64,000 bases of DNA, taken from the NCBI RefSeq assembly GCF_039555335.1, contig NC_092647.1, forward strand, positions 12,717,094 to 12,781,093, read 5' to 3'. The DNA comes from Amphiura filiformis (Eukaryota > Echinodermata > Ophiuroidea > Amphilepidida > Amphiuridae). The translations under genes were made by a program, and so were the position numbers. Numbering within the stretch: the first letter of the stretch is position 1; each line of letters opens with the position of its first letter. The notes beneath the pieces are model-generated. The model was not told the origin of the DNA. It ran no database searches and saw only the letters and a list, made by a program, of their open reading frames with translations. Of this stretch, positions 57,801-64,000 are shown piece by piece.

Positions 57801-58287
57801 ATATGAAAGGTCAAAAACTTGTTTACTGATTGGTCCATTGGTCTAGTCTATATGTTGCTAAAATATTGATTTATGCACGATGCAGGTTTAGAATATAATA
57901 AAAATATTTATTTTATTTCATGAAAAGTAGATTGAGTAACTTTATACTTGATGTCATGTTTTGTAAGTGGTAAAATTTTGCGATGCATCGAAAATAATGA
58001 ATCACAAGTGACCTAGATTGAGTAGCAATGCGATGTAGACTAAATTATGCCCTGTTCAGGTTCAATAATCTATACTCACTTGTATCCGCTGCATTTTCTG
58101 TCCTATCCTTGATATGAAGACCTGTTACAGCCTTTCCTGGGATGATGTCTCCATTGTTAATGATTACACATAGGCCATGAGGTTTATTTTTCATGGGATA
58201 ATGGAGATGCTCACATACATCACAATCAGCAGCTGCTGCTTGGGGTTTCTCTTCAGGTTTTGTTGAGGCTCCTGTGTCATTATACAT
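39224..58287 (-). CDS. Predicted composite gene: pseudocaspase - tandem CARD - death domain
   Basis: Nine exons on the minus strand can be chained with compatible phases. They are 58287(or 58271)-58080, 56448-55594, 54622-54560, 51230-51124, 50221-49885, 47897-47791, 41384-41048, 40259-40179 and 39600-39224. Seven of the eight donors are GT; the second exon uses a GC donor. The total is 2,472 nt, a multiple of three, giving 823 residues and a TAA stop. Domain order is caspase-like p20/p10 (about 25-265), partial CARD, CARD, partial CARD, CARD, a Ser/Gln/Pro linker, then a death domain (about 740-805). Such domains act in cytosolic apoptosis or innate-immune signalling complexes through homotypic contacts. 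Known initiator caspases carry the adaptor domain N-terminal, so this order is unusual. Alternatives are two adjacent genes (a caspase-like gene ending near 55.6 kb and a CARD-death gene), or alternative use of the duplicated CARD exons. Domain identity is solid; the single-transcript claim is inference. Confidence 0.55.
39812..40154. mobile_element. TTAA-type TIR element in the last intron
   Basis: TTAA flanks both ends; the TIRs are AGGAGTATTTTGTGATTCTA and AAGGGCATTTCGTGATCCAC. TTAA duplications occur in piggyBac and Kolobok groups. No coding capacity. It occupies most of the 578-nt intron between the linker and death-domain exons and leaves the splice sites intact. Confidence 0.75.
40179..40259 (-). 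CDS. Linker exon (81 nt)
   Basis: The exon is bounded by a pyrimidine-rich acceptor (TTTTCCTCTAG) and the donor CAG|GTAAGATT, with phase 1 on both sides. It codes about 27 Ser/Thr/Gln-rich residues (PMGLRFVTTQSASLQFQQPS, then GIYSQP) with no recognised fold. Its phases link the CARD exon to the death-domain exon without a frame change, and the composition suits a flexible spacer. Confidence 0.7.
41048..41384 (-). CDS. CARD exon, copy 1
   Basis: The exon has 337 nt, the same borders and phases as copy 2 (CACTCAG acceptor; TCAA|GTAAGTGG donor), and a full open frame. It codes a complete CARD: HRDVLRKVRVYMMENL (helix 1), VDTIIQNLVGELLL (helix 2), TAADEDNLSAERTARAKTKA (helices 3-4), LLDILPRKGDVGYTKLLSVL (to helix 5) and VYQKLVETEQEI (helix 6). 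A phase-1 exit fits the linker exon at 40,259. It is the 3'-most CARD, directly before the linker and death domain. Confidence 0.88.
41740..42060 (+). pseudogene. Penelope-like element 3' fragment
   Basis: One frame reads SQQNHVIDCEGAKVIDKDSC and LINLDEGTYSLKSCI, homologous to the tail at 36,900-37,090 (QENHAIDWEGAK..., LNRDEGACFLDHVYD). It ends with a hairpin (TCTTCCGATCGGAAGA) preceded by CTGATGA. It lies in a repeat-filled intron and is degraded. Confidence 0.6.
42395..42594. repeat. TGACCTTTGACCT repeat unit with terminal hairpin
   Basis: TTGACCTCAAATGACCTTTG is followed by CAAAAACAGTATGCCTCGCA and a TATGCCTC/GAGGCATA hairpin. The same terminal block occurs at 55,215-55,246 and 57,136-57,165. 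Confidence 0.65.
42829..44170. repeat. 108-bp tandem array, about 12-13 copies
   Basis: The unit starts CCACCAAGTTTCATGCCCAT, continues with TTTGACCTCAGATGACCCCT and ends AATTTGGCTTTAAATGTTGAC. Copy starts are spaced 107-109 nt. The array is enclosed by inverted TCTCGCCTG (42,720) and CAGGCGAGA (44,403), so it probably lies inside a Helitron-like or TIR element of about 1.7 kb. Confidence 0.85.
45065..45624. repeat. TGACCTTTGACCT array with embedded foldback
   Basis: Units of about 110-250 bp carry GTTGACCTCAAATGACCTTT and CACCACCAATAGATGAG. A foldback at 45,350-45,440 pairs TGAGTTTTAAAATATTG with CAATATTTTAAAACTCA. Related foldbacks occur at 47,260-47,350, 50,375-50,465, 50,720-50,800 and 56,870-56,970. 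Confidence 0.65.
46328..47077. mobile_element. TTAA-type TIR element, 750 bp
   Basis: TTAA lies at 46,324-46,327 and 47,078-47,081. The inverted ends share AGG..GTAACCC. The interior carries a tRNA-like block. No transposase is visible. Confidence 0.6.
46656..46731 (-). other. tRNA-like sequence with Pol III A and B boxes
   Basis: Read on the minus strand: TAGCTCAATTGACTAGCGC fits an A box and D-arm, and GGTTCAAAACC is a B box in a hairpin CCGAGA..CCGG/CCGG..TCTCGG. The acceptor stem does not pair, so this is not a working tRNA. It may be a tRNA pseudogene or the head of a SINE carried by the surrounding element. Confidence 0.5.
47791..47897 (-). CDS. Half-CARD exon, copy 1
   Basis: This is the paralogous copy of 51,124-51,230, identical across all 107 nt, with the same phase-1 acceptor and phase-0 donor (GTAGGTTATA). 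In the chained model it follows CARD copy 2 (phase 1) and precedes CARD copy 1 (phase 0) across a 6.4-kb intron filled by repeats. It could instead be a mutually exclusive alternative to the other copy. Confidence 0.68.
48484..48577. repeat. GAAA microsatellite, copy 1
   Basis: (GAAA)n of about 23 units. Its reads give spurious Lys/Glu/Arg or Phe/Leu/Ser frames. It lies inside duplication copy 1. Confidence 0.95.
49885..50221 (-). CDS. CARD exon, copy 2
   Basis: The exon has 337 nt, starts in phase 0 after CACTCAG and ends in phase 1 at CCAA|GTAAGTGG. It codes ADTLIPHGSMGAMTKCHRDV, then LRKVRVYMMENLEVDTIIQN and a complete set of CARD helices through TKALLDILPRKGDVGYTKLL and VYQKLVETE. The motifs HRDVLRK, VDTIIQNL, LT..DED and ALLDILPRKG are typical of caspase-2/RAIDD-class CARDs, which bind other CARDs in signalling platforms. 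It differs from copy 1 at about 12 residues, all in the C-terminal two thirds, although the surrounding intron is nearly identical. Confidence 0.88.
51124..51230 (-). CDS. Half-CARD exon, copy 2
   Basis: This 107-nt exon has a phase-1 acceptor (AAACTAG before 51230) and a phase-0 donor (CAA|GTAGGTTATA). It codes DSMNPVDPPVLDFLIGKETI, then TPDMAEDLKAESTNQ, matching CARD helices 2-3 (the vld-hL...g.lt..d.e.l.a pattern). With the microexon it makes a truncated CARD lacking helices 4-6, followed directly by the full CARD exon in the same phase. The coding sequence is identical to the copy at 47,791-47,897. Confidence 0.7.
51821..51927. repeat. GAAA microsatellite, copy 2
   Basis: The same array in duplication copy 2, with two GAAACAAACAAA interruptions. 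Confidence 0.95.
52686..53339. other. Intron, no feature recognised
   Basis: Part of the 3.3-kb intron between the microexon and the half-CARD exon. A minus-strand frame at 52,608-52,820 lacks a domain match and was not called an exon. Confidence 0.35.
53340..53493. mobile_element. Foldback element, 154 bp
   Basis: Arms TATATACTGAC...TTCTGGTTAAAACTATGG and their inverted counterpart enclose ACTATTTTCC...GGAAAATAGT. Confidence 0.7.
53502..53943. mobile_element. TIR element, 442 bp
   Basis: TIRs of about 45 bp: TATATACTTCATTAATATGT and its continuation TTCATTGATTGGTTAAAAG at 53,502, inverted at 53,943. The interior has four TACTATTTACGG-like repeats. Confidence 0.78.
54102..54342. mobile_element. 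hAT-like foldback MITE with 8-bp duplication
   Basis: TIRs TAGGGGGATTCAC / TAGGGTGATTCAC extend to about 95 bp of inverted similarity. CTGTATAC is duplicated at 54,094-54,101 and 54,343-54,350. The open frame across it is a hairpin read. Confidence 0.82.
54560..54622 (-). CDS. Microexon (63 nt), first helix of the partial CARD
   Basis: The segment is bounded by an acceptor (CATCAG before 54622) and a strong donor (G|GTGAGTATA after 54560), with phase 1 on both sides. It codes IDSLKEHMQETRKLVKGAQE. When joined to the next exon this gives ETRKLVKGAQE-VDSMNPVDPPVLD, which aligns with helices 1-2 of the full CARD downstream (LRKVRVYMMENLEVDTIIQN). The length, symmetric phases and domain fit support it. 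It is too short to be certain without RNA evidence. Confidence 0.55.
54757..55247. repeat. TGACCTTTGACCT array with terminal hairpin
   Basis: Three units with CAAATGACCTTTGACCTC and a conserved CACCACCAATAGATGAGGGT block, ending in GTATGCCTCACGGTGGAGGC. It lies in the intron after caspase exon 2 and the microexon region. Confidence 0.7.
55568..56010 (-). repeat. Internal duplication of the caspase p10-tail segment
   Basis: Two copies of the segment coding QY(M/I)SNLVHMN(M/R)FPKRDEQG, followed by KQVAASFSTM, lie about 252 nt apart in the same exon (around 55,965 and 55,713). The next segment (RC ATCATTAGGCCTGA) recurs beyond the exon end at 55,568-55,581 versus 55,761-55,774. The duplication therefore overran the present donor, and part of the second copy is now intron. 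Both coding copies are open and in frame, which adds about 80 residues after p10. Confidence 0.8.
55594..56448 (-). CDS. Exon 2: caspase-like p20 core and p10, with duplicated p10 tail
   Basis: The acceptor TTTCAG precedes 56448, and the phase (1) joins exon 1 to give ...AADT-KKLKCLFEKLDYKVEV, a normal caspase join. The p20 signature follows: DAFICFIL-GYG at the site of the catalytic S-H-G (His replaced by Tyr, codon 56302-56300), YGGD, then CPSLEGKPKLFFIKPCG, where active enzymes have Q-A-C-x-G. The Cys is kept (codon 56173-56171), but Gln and Ala are Lys and Pro. The p10 block is DRDFFISYAALPG...DQGSVYIQSLVETI; the Ser-Trp-Arg substrate-binding motif is absent. The p20-p10 linker is short and lacks a clear processing site. 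Residues about 224-266 are repeated at 308-348 in the same exon. The end is set at a GC donor (CAG|GCAAGT), which keeps phase 1; a GTATAT donor 4 nt further on would break the phase. It most resembles caspase-8/FLIP-type folds. Confidence 0.85.
56580..57165. repeat. TGACCTTTGACCT array with foldback, in the caspase intron
   Basis: Two array units, a foldback (56,870-56,970; GAGTTTTAAAATATTGGAC) and the terminal GTATGCCTCTCGGTGGAGGC block. It occupies a third of the intron between the caspase exons. Confidence 0.7.
57166..58079. other. Intron, no feature recognised
   Basis: The rest of the 1.63-kb intron between caspase exons 1 and 2; AT-rich and without a domain match. Confidence 0.4.
58080..58287 (-). 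CDS. Exon 1 visible: N-terminal part of caspase-like p20
   Basis: The exon reads 69 codons from the ATG at 58287-58285 and ends in phase 1 at a strong donor (A|GTGAGTATA). Residues 30-69 match the start of a caspase large subunit: a Tyr-Pro-Met-x-x-x-Pro-x-Gly block, the hydrophobic strand LCVIINN, and the DRTENAADT segment that corresponds to R-T-G-T-x-x-D in active caspases. The Arg of the usual P-R-G triplet, which lines the S1 pocket, is His here. Residues 1-25 are low-complexity (Thr/Glu/Ala). A possible acceptor (ACACAG) lies at 58276-58272, so this may be an internal phase-1 exon with the true 5' end further upstream; that acceptor has a weak pyrimidine tract. No CARD, DED or other prodomain was found upstream in the window. 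Confidence 0.8.
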
Positions 58288-59665
58288 GTAGATTTCAAGA
58301 GAATATTAGAAGTTTATGTTTATTTTTAAACAAAACATAAGCAAGAGATATAATTACAACAACCTACATACATGTATACCCAACATAGAAAACGTTTATA
58401 TGTCAGGTTGAATAACATATAGTATATAAAAACCTTATAATAGGGATGACCAATGAACCATCAACTTGATTAGAACACTCCCATAGACATGCAGCTGCAG
58501 GGAGCTCAGCTGTGCACTGCTAGCACAGATATTTCTAAATTGAGCTCATTCTTTAATTTTTCAACATTTTTCTGTAAAAATTGCGGAAGTTAATGCCAAT
58601 TATATGTTGTAACTATCCTGCAAATTACAGCAACATAACTTATTTTGTTTTTCTGTAAGTGCGAGTCAAAATTGGTCCATCGCCACAGTGCGCTTAATAA
58701 GTTAATTGCCAGTGGCTGGGTTCAGCACTGCTCAAGAACAGTGTTGCCAAAACTTTTCAGCATCAAGGCGCGGCGCATTGACTCGCCAGGCCGGGGTAAA
58801 GGATTTTCAAGTAGCCCAATTTTTAACGTTCCAAAAAGCGTCCAATACCGGATATTTGGGCGGATTTACCCAAATTTAGAACGCAAAACACCCAATTGGG
58901 CGGAAAAGCACTTGACTTTAAAACTTCCGGTACTTACTGGGAAGTTACTGACCGATCAATAAATGGTCACAAAACCCATTGTAATTTCAATTTGGAGCTT
59001 CAGGAACTCAAAACCTTTATAAATCGGCTAAATTGAAAGGAAAATACATCAAATTACTGCCGCGGCTTGAGACTGGCAAAAGTAGCCCAATTTTAGGCAA
59101 GTAGCAGCATGCTTTTTTGAGTAGCGACAAGTGATTGCCAAGTAGCCCAATTAGCGCCTAAGGCGCAAGGCGTTAGCATCACTGCTCAAGAATGGCACAA
59201 AATATTCAGATCAATAGGATCAGGTGAAAACCTTGGCCTACTGAGCTGTAATTTGGCAGAGTTGCCAGTATACCTCTATCATACCCTCTGTAAAAAGGTT
59301 AAAAAATTGAACAAGTAGATCTCGAGTTACAAATTAAATCACCAGCTTCCCTTTAGAATTTCCATATTCCTTTCAATATCTTCAATATGAAAGGTCAAAA
59401 TTTTCAATTGATCGTCGGCTTTTCTTCCTAGCTACATACGCTTTAGGTAAGCTGACAATATTATTTATAAGATTTCCTGCAGTAGAACGGACGCGCCGCA
59501 TCTATTGTTTTTTATACCGCAGGCCGCCGACACAATTAGTTGTTATCAGCTAATCTGTTTTATCACCGAAAAGTGTGAGACTGATCAATAAACACCCTCG
59601 CATCAACTCAATACGAAGCCTACCGCGGTAAGCTTCCAGCACCGATCTATTTACATAGGCCTACC
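58288..59665. other. Upstream of the caspase exon; no further exon recognised
   Basis: No CARD, DED or other prodomain, and no clear promoter. Repeated AAGTAGCCCAATT motifs at 58,812, 59,080 and 59,137 suggest an old repeat. Confidence 0.4.
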
Positions 59666-60275
59666 TAAGGCTGCGATCACATAGAAGTATACTATTCGGG
59701 TATACGGTGCACGTTTTACAGGTGCACGCGTATATAGTTAAATCGAGCAAGGCAATTTCATAGTACCGGGTCACATAAGGCTACGATCGCATAGAAGTAT
59801 ACTATTCGGGTATACGATGCACGTTTTGCAGGTGCACGCGTATAGCGTAAATCGAGCAAGGTAATTTCATAGTACCGGGTCACATAAGAGCTATTCGAAA
59901 AGGCCGTATACCTGCGTATAGTATAGTATAGTGGGAATCGCGCATGTTCGATTTTAGTGCAGCGTATACCGTCCAAACTTTAAAAACCTAAACCATATGT
60001 GGGCAAATTCATTTTTTTAATAGATGCGCTATCTAATTCTGCACATTATGACACCTCATTGAATGCAATGTGACCTCAAGAAGTAAAGTTACAAGCATTT
60101 GATAAGACGAAGAAAATGGGTAAACTGACAACTCGCTATTCGCTATAAGAAATACGCTCATTCGATCAGGCTGAGTTCACATAGTATACTCCTATATGAA
60201 CTCAGCCTGAATGAATGAGTGTATTTCGTATAGCGAATACCGTATACCGTATACTTCTATGTGAACTCAGCCTAA
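59666..60275. mobile_element. TIR element with internal tandem repeat, 610 bp
   Basis: The left TAAGGCTGCGATCACATAGA and the right, inverted, TTAGGCTGAGTTCACATAGA are matching ends. Inside, a unit of about 110 bp (CATAGAAGTATACTATTCGG ... ATTTCATAGTACCGGGTCAC) is repeated twice at 59,680-59,890. Confidence 0.75.
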
Positions 60276-61914
60276 AGTCACTGATTTGAAACTATTATCT
60301 TAAATCATGTTTATATTGTTAATTAACATATAACTGCTAGGGGAAATGGCCTGGCGGGGTTGAAGCTTTTAGATAATAGCTTTTTAAAAGCCGATTGGGA
60401 GCCATTCTGGGCTACTGATTTCTTTATTAAAAATGACCCTGAAAATAGGACTCATTTTAAAATCGCTGGTAAATTGGTAAAAATGGTTTAACCATTATGG
60501 TAGACCCTGGGTATAACCTAGAAAGGTTTTCGATTTCAACACACCAATAAATGAGCCTAATAGTAACATAATTATAACATTCCTCATGGTAATGTTACAT
60601 GGGTTATATATCTGTTTTTATACCGCGAAAACTTCAGATAACTGTCCTGAAAACATCAGTCGCTCATCGCATGCAATACACGGCATGACGGCAATCCCGT
60701 TTTCCGCATTAAAAAATCTGCACAATCGCCTCGTGTTTTCATACACCCCACTACACCTGCGAAAGGGCAATCTTTCCCAGTTTCGTGGGATTTTTAGAAA
60801 GGAGGGTGAAAGCATTCCCTGCGTATTTTTTTCTACGATATCAGAATCAGAAGTTATGCTGAAAAGTATAGTCCATATTTATAATAAATCTTCCCAAGAG
60901 AGAAAAAATCTGATTTTTATATAATTTTATATGAGCTTAAACTCCTTAAAATGTACTTAATTAAAAATTTTAATTAGTATATTTGAAAACGCTTCAGCAC
61001 AGAGTCGGGTTTCCCCTTTACATGATAAATGAAAACATTGGGCGATCTAAAACATGCTTCAAAGTCTTACTTTTTAATCGAGTCGTATCAATTTCATGTA
61101 TATGATCAACCAATTAGCTTCATTAATATAATTATAGTCCTGAAAACGTTTGTGACAATGTACAGTATTTCCTTGTTTCCAGTATTTTTTCGACAAATTC
61201 AAATTATCCATTTCGTAGGTTGTCATGATCTGATCGCCGATACACCTCCTGATTGAATCGCCGCCCCAATTAACATTGTTTGAGCATTCAATGGTATAAT
61301 GAGCTAATCTGTTAATTCTGTTTACCACTGAAGTGTGTGAATTGATTGACCGGGAACGGGACCGTGTTTACAACTCTATCGTAATTGCGAGATTAAATCA
61401 ATTACATGGGATTTGGCAGTTCACATATTGGATTTGGCAGCCGTGTTTACAACTCTATCCTAATTGCCAGATTAAATCAATTACATGGGATTTGGCAGTT
61501 CACACATAGGATTAGGCAGCCACAAGTCAATAATATTATAATAATCTGCATTGCGTTTGCCACTTCGATTTTCGTTTTGCCGGCCAGTTCAAATCAAAAA
61601 CATTTAGCCTATAATCTGCAGCATTTTGGCCAATTCGATTTTCTTTCAATGACATTATTTGGCCGCAATCGACCGCCCTAATTTTGAAAAAGGGAAAAGG
61701 TGTACAAAAGAATACCGACCTTAATTTATAAAAATCAAGAAACATTTGTCACATTTTTCATCTTTTTGCATTTTAATACCACAAATATGTTTTTATACAA
61801 CAAAATTTACCGTTTAAAAAAACCCAAAATTTTAGAAAGACTGTACTTTCAATATTATTTCCCGTGACAAAATTGCTGCTCAGTGTGTTTGATAACTCGA
61901 CCTTCGTCAGTTCT
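60276..61914. other. Non-coding; 80-bp direct repeat at 61,361-61,521
   Basis: CCGTGTTTACAACTCTATC...ACATGGGATTTGGCAG is present twice in tandem. An open frame at 60,586-60,924 (112 residues) has no recognised signature and was not called. Confidence 0.4.
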
Positions 61915-62645
61915 CACCTTTATAGCTTTCGGTGAGAGTCTAGACACCGAAAAAGGTGGTCTTTCAGTGAGAAGATCCAAAAAAAAGAATCTTTCCGTGA
62001 GACTGAGGAAATTCTGACCAAAAAATGGTCATTCAGTGAGACTGGGAACAATTTTTGGTCAAGATATAAAAGTTGATACAAAACTAATGAAAAATAATGA
62101 AAAAATGGGGTCATCCAGTGAGAGATTATCAGAAATTGTCCCAACATTTTTGAAAAAGGGGGTCTTTTGGTGTAAGGAAAACAAAAAAGGGGGTCATTGG
62201 GTGAGAAGGAGTTCAGTAAAACAAGAAATGGGGTCATTGGGTTAGAGGGAGTTGAAAAATGCGGGTCAATGTGAGAGCAAACTGTAAAAAATATGGGGTC
62301 ATTGGGTGAGAGCATTATTTTTGGCATTTGGTGAGAGCAAGATATAAAAAATATGGGGTCATTGGGTGAGAACATAACCTTTTTTTATGGAATCTTTGGG
62401 TGAGAGCCGAAACAGCGCAACACAAACCTCTAGTTCAAAATGGCTTCAAATTTCTTTGTTTGATCAAAATAAGTGACAACATCAGTGATAAATGAAAGTT
62501 GCTGTTCAAATTGAACAAGTAAGGGTCTTTGGGTGACAGATCAAATGAAAAAATAAGGGGTCTTCGGGTGACAGAACATGTGTTCGTAAAAAAATATGGG
62601 GTCTTTGGGTGACAGCGATGCTAAAAAAGGGGGTCTTAACAGCCC
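61915..62645. repeat. Degenerate GTGAGAG minisatellite
   Basis: About 14 units of a GGGGTCATTGGGTGAGAG core with AT-rich spacers of 15-60 nt. The later units change to GGGGTCTTTGGGTGACAG. It ends at ACAGCCCTACAT; the related GCGTGAGA array at 1,000-1,135 ends with GACAGCCCTGC. Confidence 0.75.
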
Positions 62646-64000
62646 TACATACGCGTCACCTCCAAAGTTGGAGTGTCCCCGGGCACTGATGAGTAAAAAA
62701 AATCCTACCCAGCTCTGTGAAGGTATAGGCTACATTTAAATTTAAAAAAAAAACCAACAACTTCATTGAAAAAAATTATGATTGCCCCCAAAGGCGGCAA
62801 AAGAAAAAAGAGAAGAAGTTTGCCTGTCCCTAACTCCCTAGCCCCCCCCACAAAGGAACCAAAATAACCGTTGCATAAATGTGCAATTTTTTTTCTAATA
62901 ATTCAAAATCGTTGAATGCATTCGTATTTTTTGTCAAATCGATGTAAAAAATAAAGTGTCGTGGACATGATAAAATATTTACTAGTTTAATTTCATTTTG
63001 TTTCTAAAATTGATTTTATTATCGAAATATGTCAAAGCCTTTATTTAAAACGCATGTTTGAGAAGCACAGTTTGATTCCTTAGACCTATTTACTAGTATT
63101 TACTTCAGTCAGAAAAAAGTTCCACCTGTTCGATTATTTTTTTTTAAAATCCAGGGGCCAACTACATCAGGCCCCGCCCAAAACATACTTCCAACACGAG
63201 ATCACGACGTATTAATGGTCACGTGGTCATTTTTGATGAATGAATGAGAGAAAATAAACTCATAGTCATAGCGCGATGTTATTGCGTAGTGATTAGAAGT
63301 TTCAGAGCTCATTAATTATTAATCATGCCTGCCGGCACCATTTCCCGCAGAATATGTATTAACAGAAAGTCACGTTAACTTTCGAAATTTTCTTTTTTAT
63401 GCTCTAAATTTTAATTCCAATCCACATATTCGAATGCTCTAGATATTGGTTGGCTAATTGGTTATACATGTATGATATTGGCGCTGAGACAAGCAGGAAG
63501 AATTTTACAAAAAAGAAACAAGAAGAAACTGAATATTGATAAATCTGTGATAACGGTCATGCGTGTATATAAAATTCGGGAGATGTCTGATATCTGTAAA
63601 TAAAGATCAATTATCAGATCTTTATCATTTATAAGGCCTATAAAAATTGAAATTATTATTGAGAAAGTAAATAGATGCAAAATAAATTGGAATTGGAGAG
63701 GAAAGGCAAGCATTTTTTGGCAGGCCGATGGGGGGGGGGGTGATTTTTGGCAAGCCGTTTGGAAATCACCCTCGGGCTCATAATTATTATTGTCCAACCC
63801 TATAGATAAGAGGCTATCATTTCCTTCGGGGGAACTTTTCCAAAAGTTAGCGTCAATAAAATTGCGTTCCCCCTATTTCGGCAAATGACCCCACCCACCA
63901 GAACCGATAGGCCTACACCTTACCCCAATAACCATGTTAACAGGTTAAAATTGTATTGAAACCAGTCTTTTTGTGACTCCCTCCATAAAATATTATGACC
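62646..64000. other. Non-coding; CTTGCC repeat fragment at 63,700-63,800
   Basis: An inverted member of the GCCAAAAATC family adjoins ATTATTATTGTCCAACCCTA. No gene was seen to the window end. Confidence 0.4.

Noticed and set aside
60586-60924. 112-residue open frame upstream of the caspase exons
   Set aside because: Plus strand, no recognised domain, no splice-compatible neighbours.
61920-62375. 151-residue minus-strand frame with SPNDP(I/L)F repeats
   Set aside because: It is the reverse read of the GTGAGAG minisatellite; unit lengths vary and no signal or domain is present.
1-64000. LTR retroelement, endogenous virus or Polinton-type fossils
   Set aside because: No protease, integrase, capsid or envelope signatures and no long direct terminal repeats were seen; the 4.63-kb direct duplication is segmental, not an LTR pair.

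Overview
This is a stretch of animal (eukaryotic) nuclear genome, about 64 kb, intron-rich and crowded with repeats. There are no operons and no long intact ORFs, but there are clean GT-AG splice sites. It holds dozens of small terminal-inverted-repeat (TIR) elements, Helitron-like elements and Penelope-like and LINE fragments, and the palindrome AGGCCT is frequent in the first 4 kb. Together with the death-fold domain genes, this suggests an invertebrate, most likely a marine deuterostome such as an echinoderm or hemichordate. That placement is inference; no species marker is present. The only convincing host gene lies on the minus strand between about 58.3 and 39.2 kb. Nine exons can be placed from domain matches and splice signals: two caspase-like exons (58,271-58,080 and 56,448-55,594), a 63-nt microexon (54,622-54,560), a half-CARD exon plus full CARD exon (51,230-51,124; 50,221-49,885), a second copy of that pair (47,897-47,791; 41,384-41,048), an 81-nt linker exon (40,259-40,179) and a death-domain exon ending in TAA (39,600-39,224). 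All junction phases agree. If the ATG at 58,287-58,285 is the start, the chain is 2,472 nt, or 823 residues. The order, a caspase-like domain first, then tandem CARDs, then a death domain, is the reverse of usual initiator caspases. The caspase-like domain has Tyr in place of the catalytic His and lacks the usual S1-pocket Args, but keeps a Cys at the nucleophile position, so it looks like a pseudocaspase adaptor or regulator. Layout of the rest. 0-6 kb: nested TIR elements and a perfect foldback. 6-10.1 kb: two Helentron/HINE-like Helitrons full of tandem repeats, one carrying a nested TIR element. 11.4-20.7 kb: a near-identical 4.63-kb direct duplication, each copy holding a 3.9-kb long-TIR element whose core is a C-rich minisatellite; an older third copy just downstream lacks the element and acts as an empty site. 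21-35 kb: scattered TIR elements, microsatellites and a LINE reverse-transcriptase remnant. 35.3-37.3 kb: a third Helitron-like element and a Penelope-like insertion with a GIY-YIG fragment. 38-58 kb: the death-fold gene, expanded by a tandem duplication (about 40.5-49.3 and 49.3-52.7 kb) and by families of AGGTCA-bearing repeats. 58.3-64 kb: more TIR elements and a GTGAGAG minisatellite. The 5' end of the gene, its promoter and its poly(A) site could not be identified. All splice calls are from sequence reading only, without transcript support.
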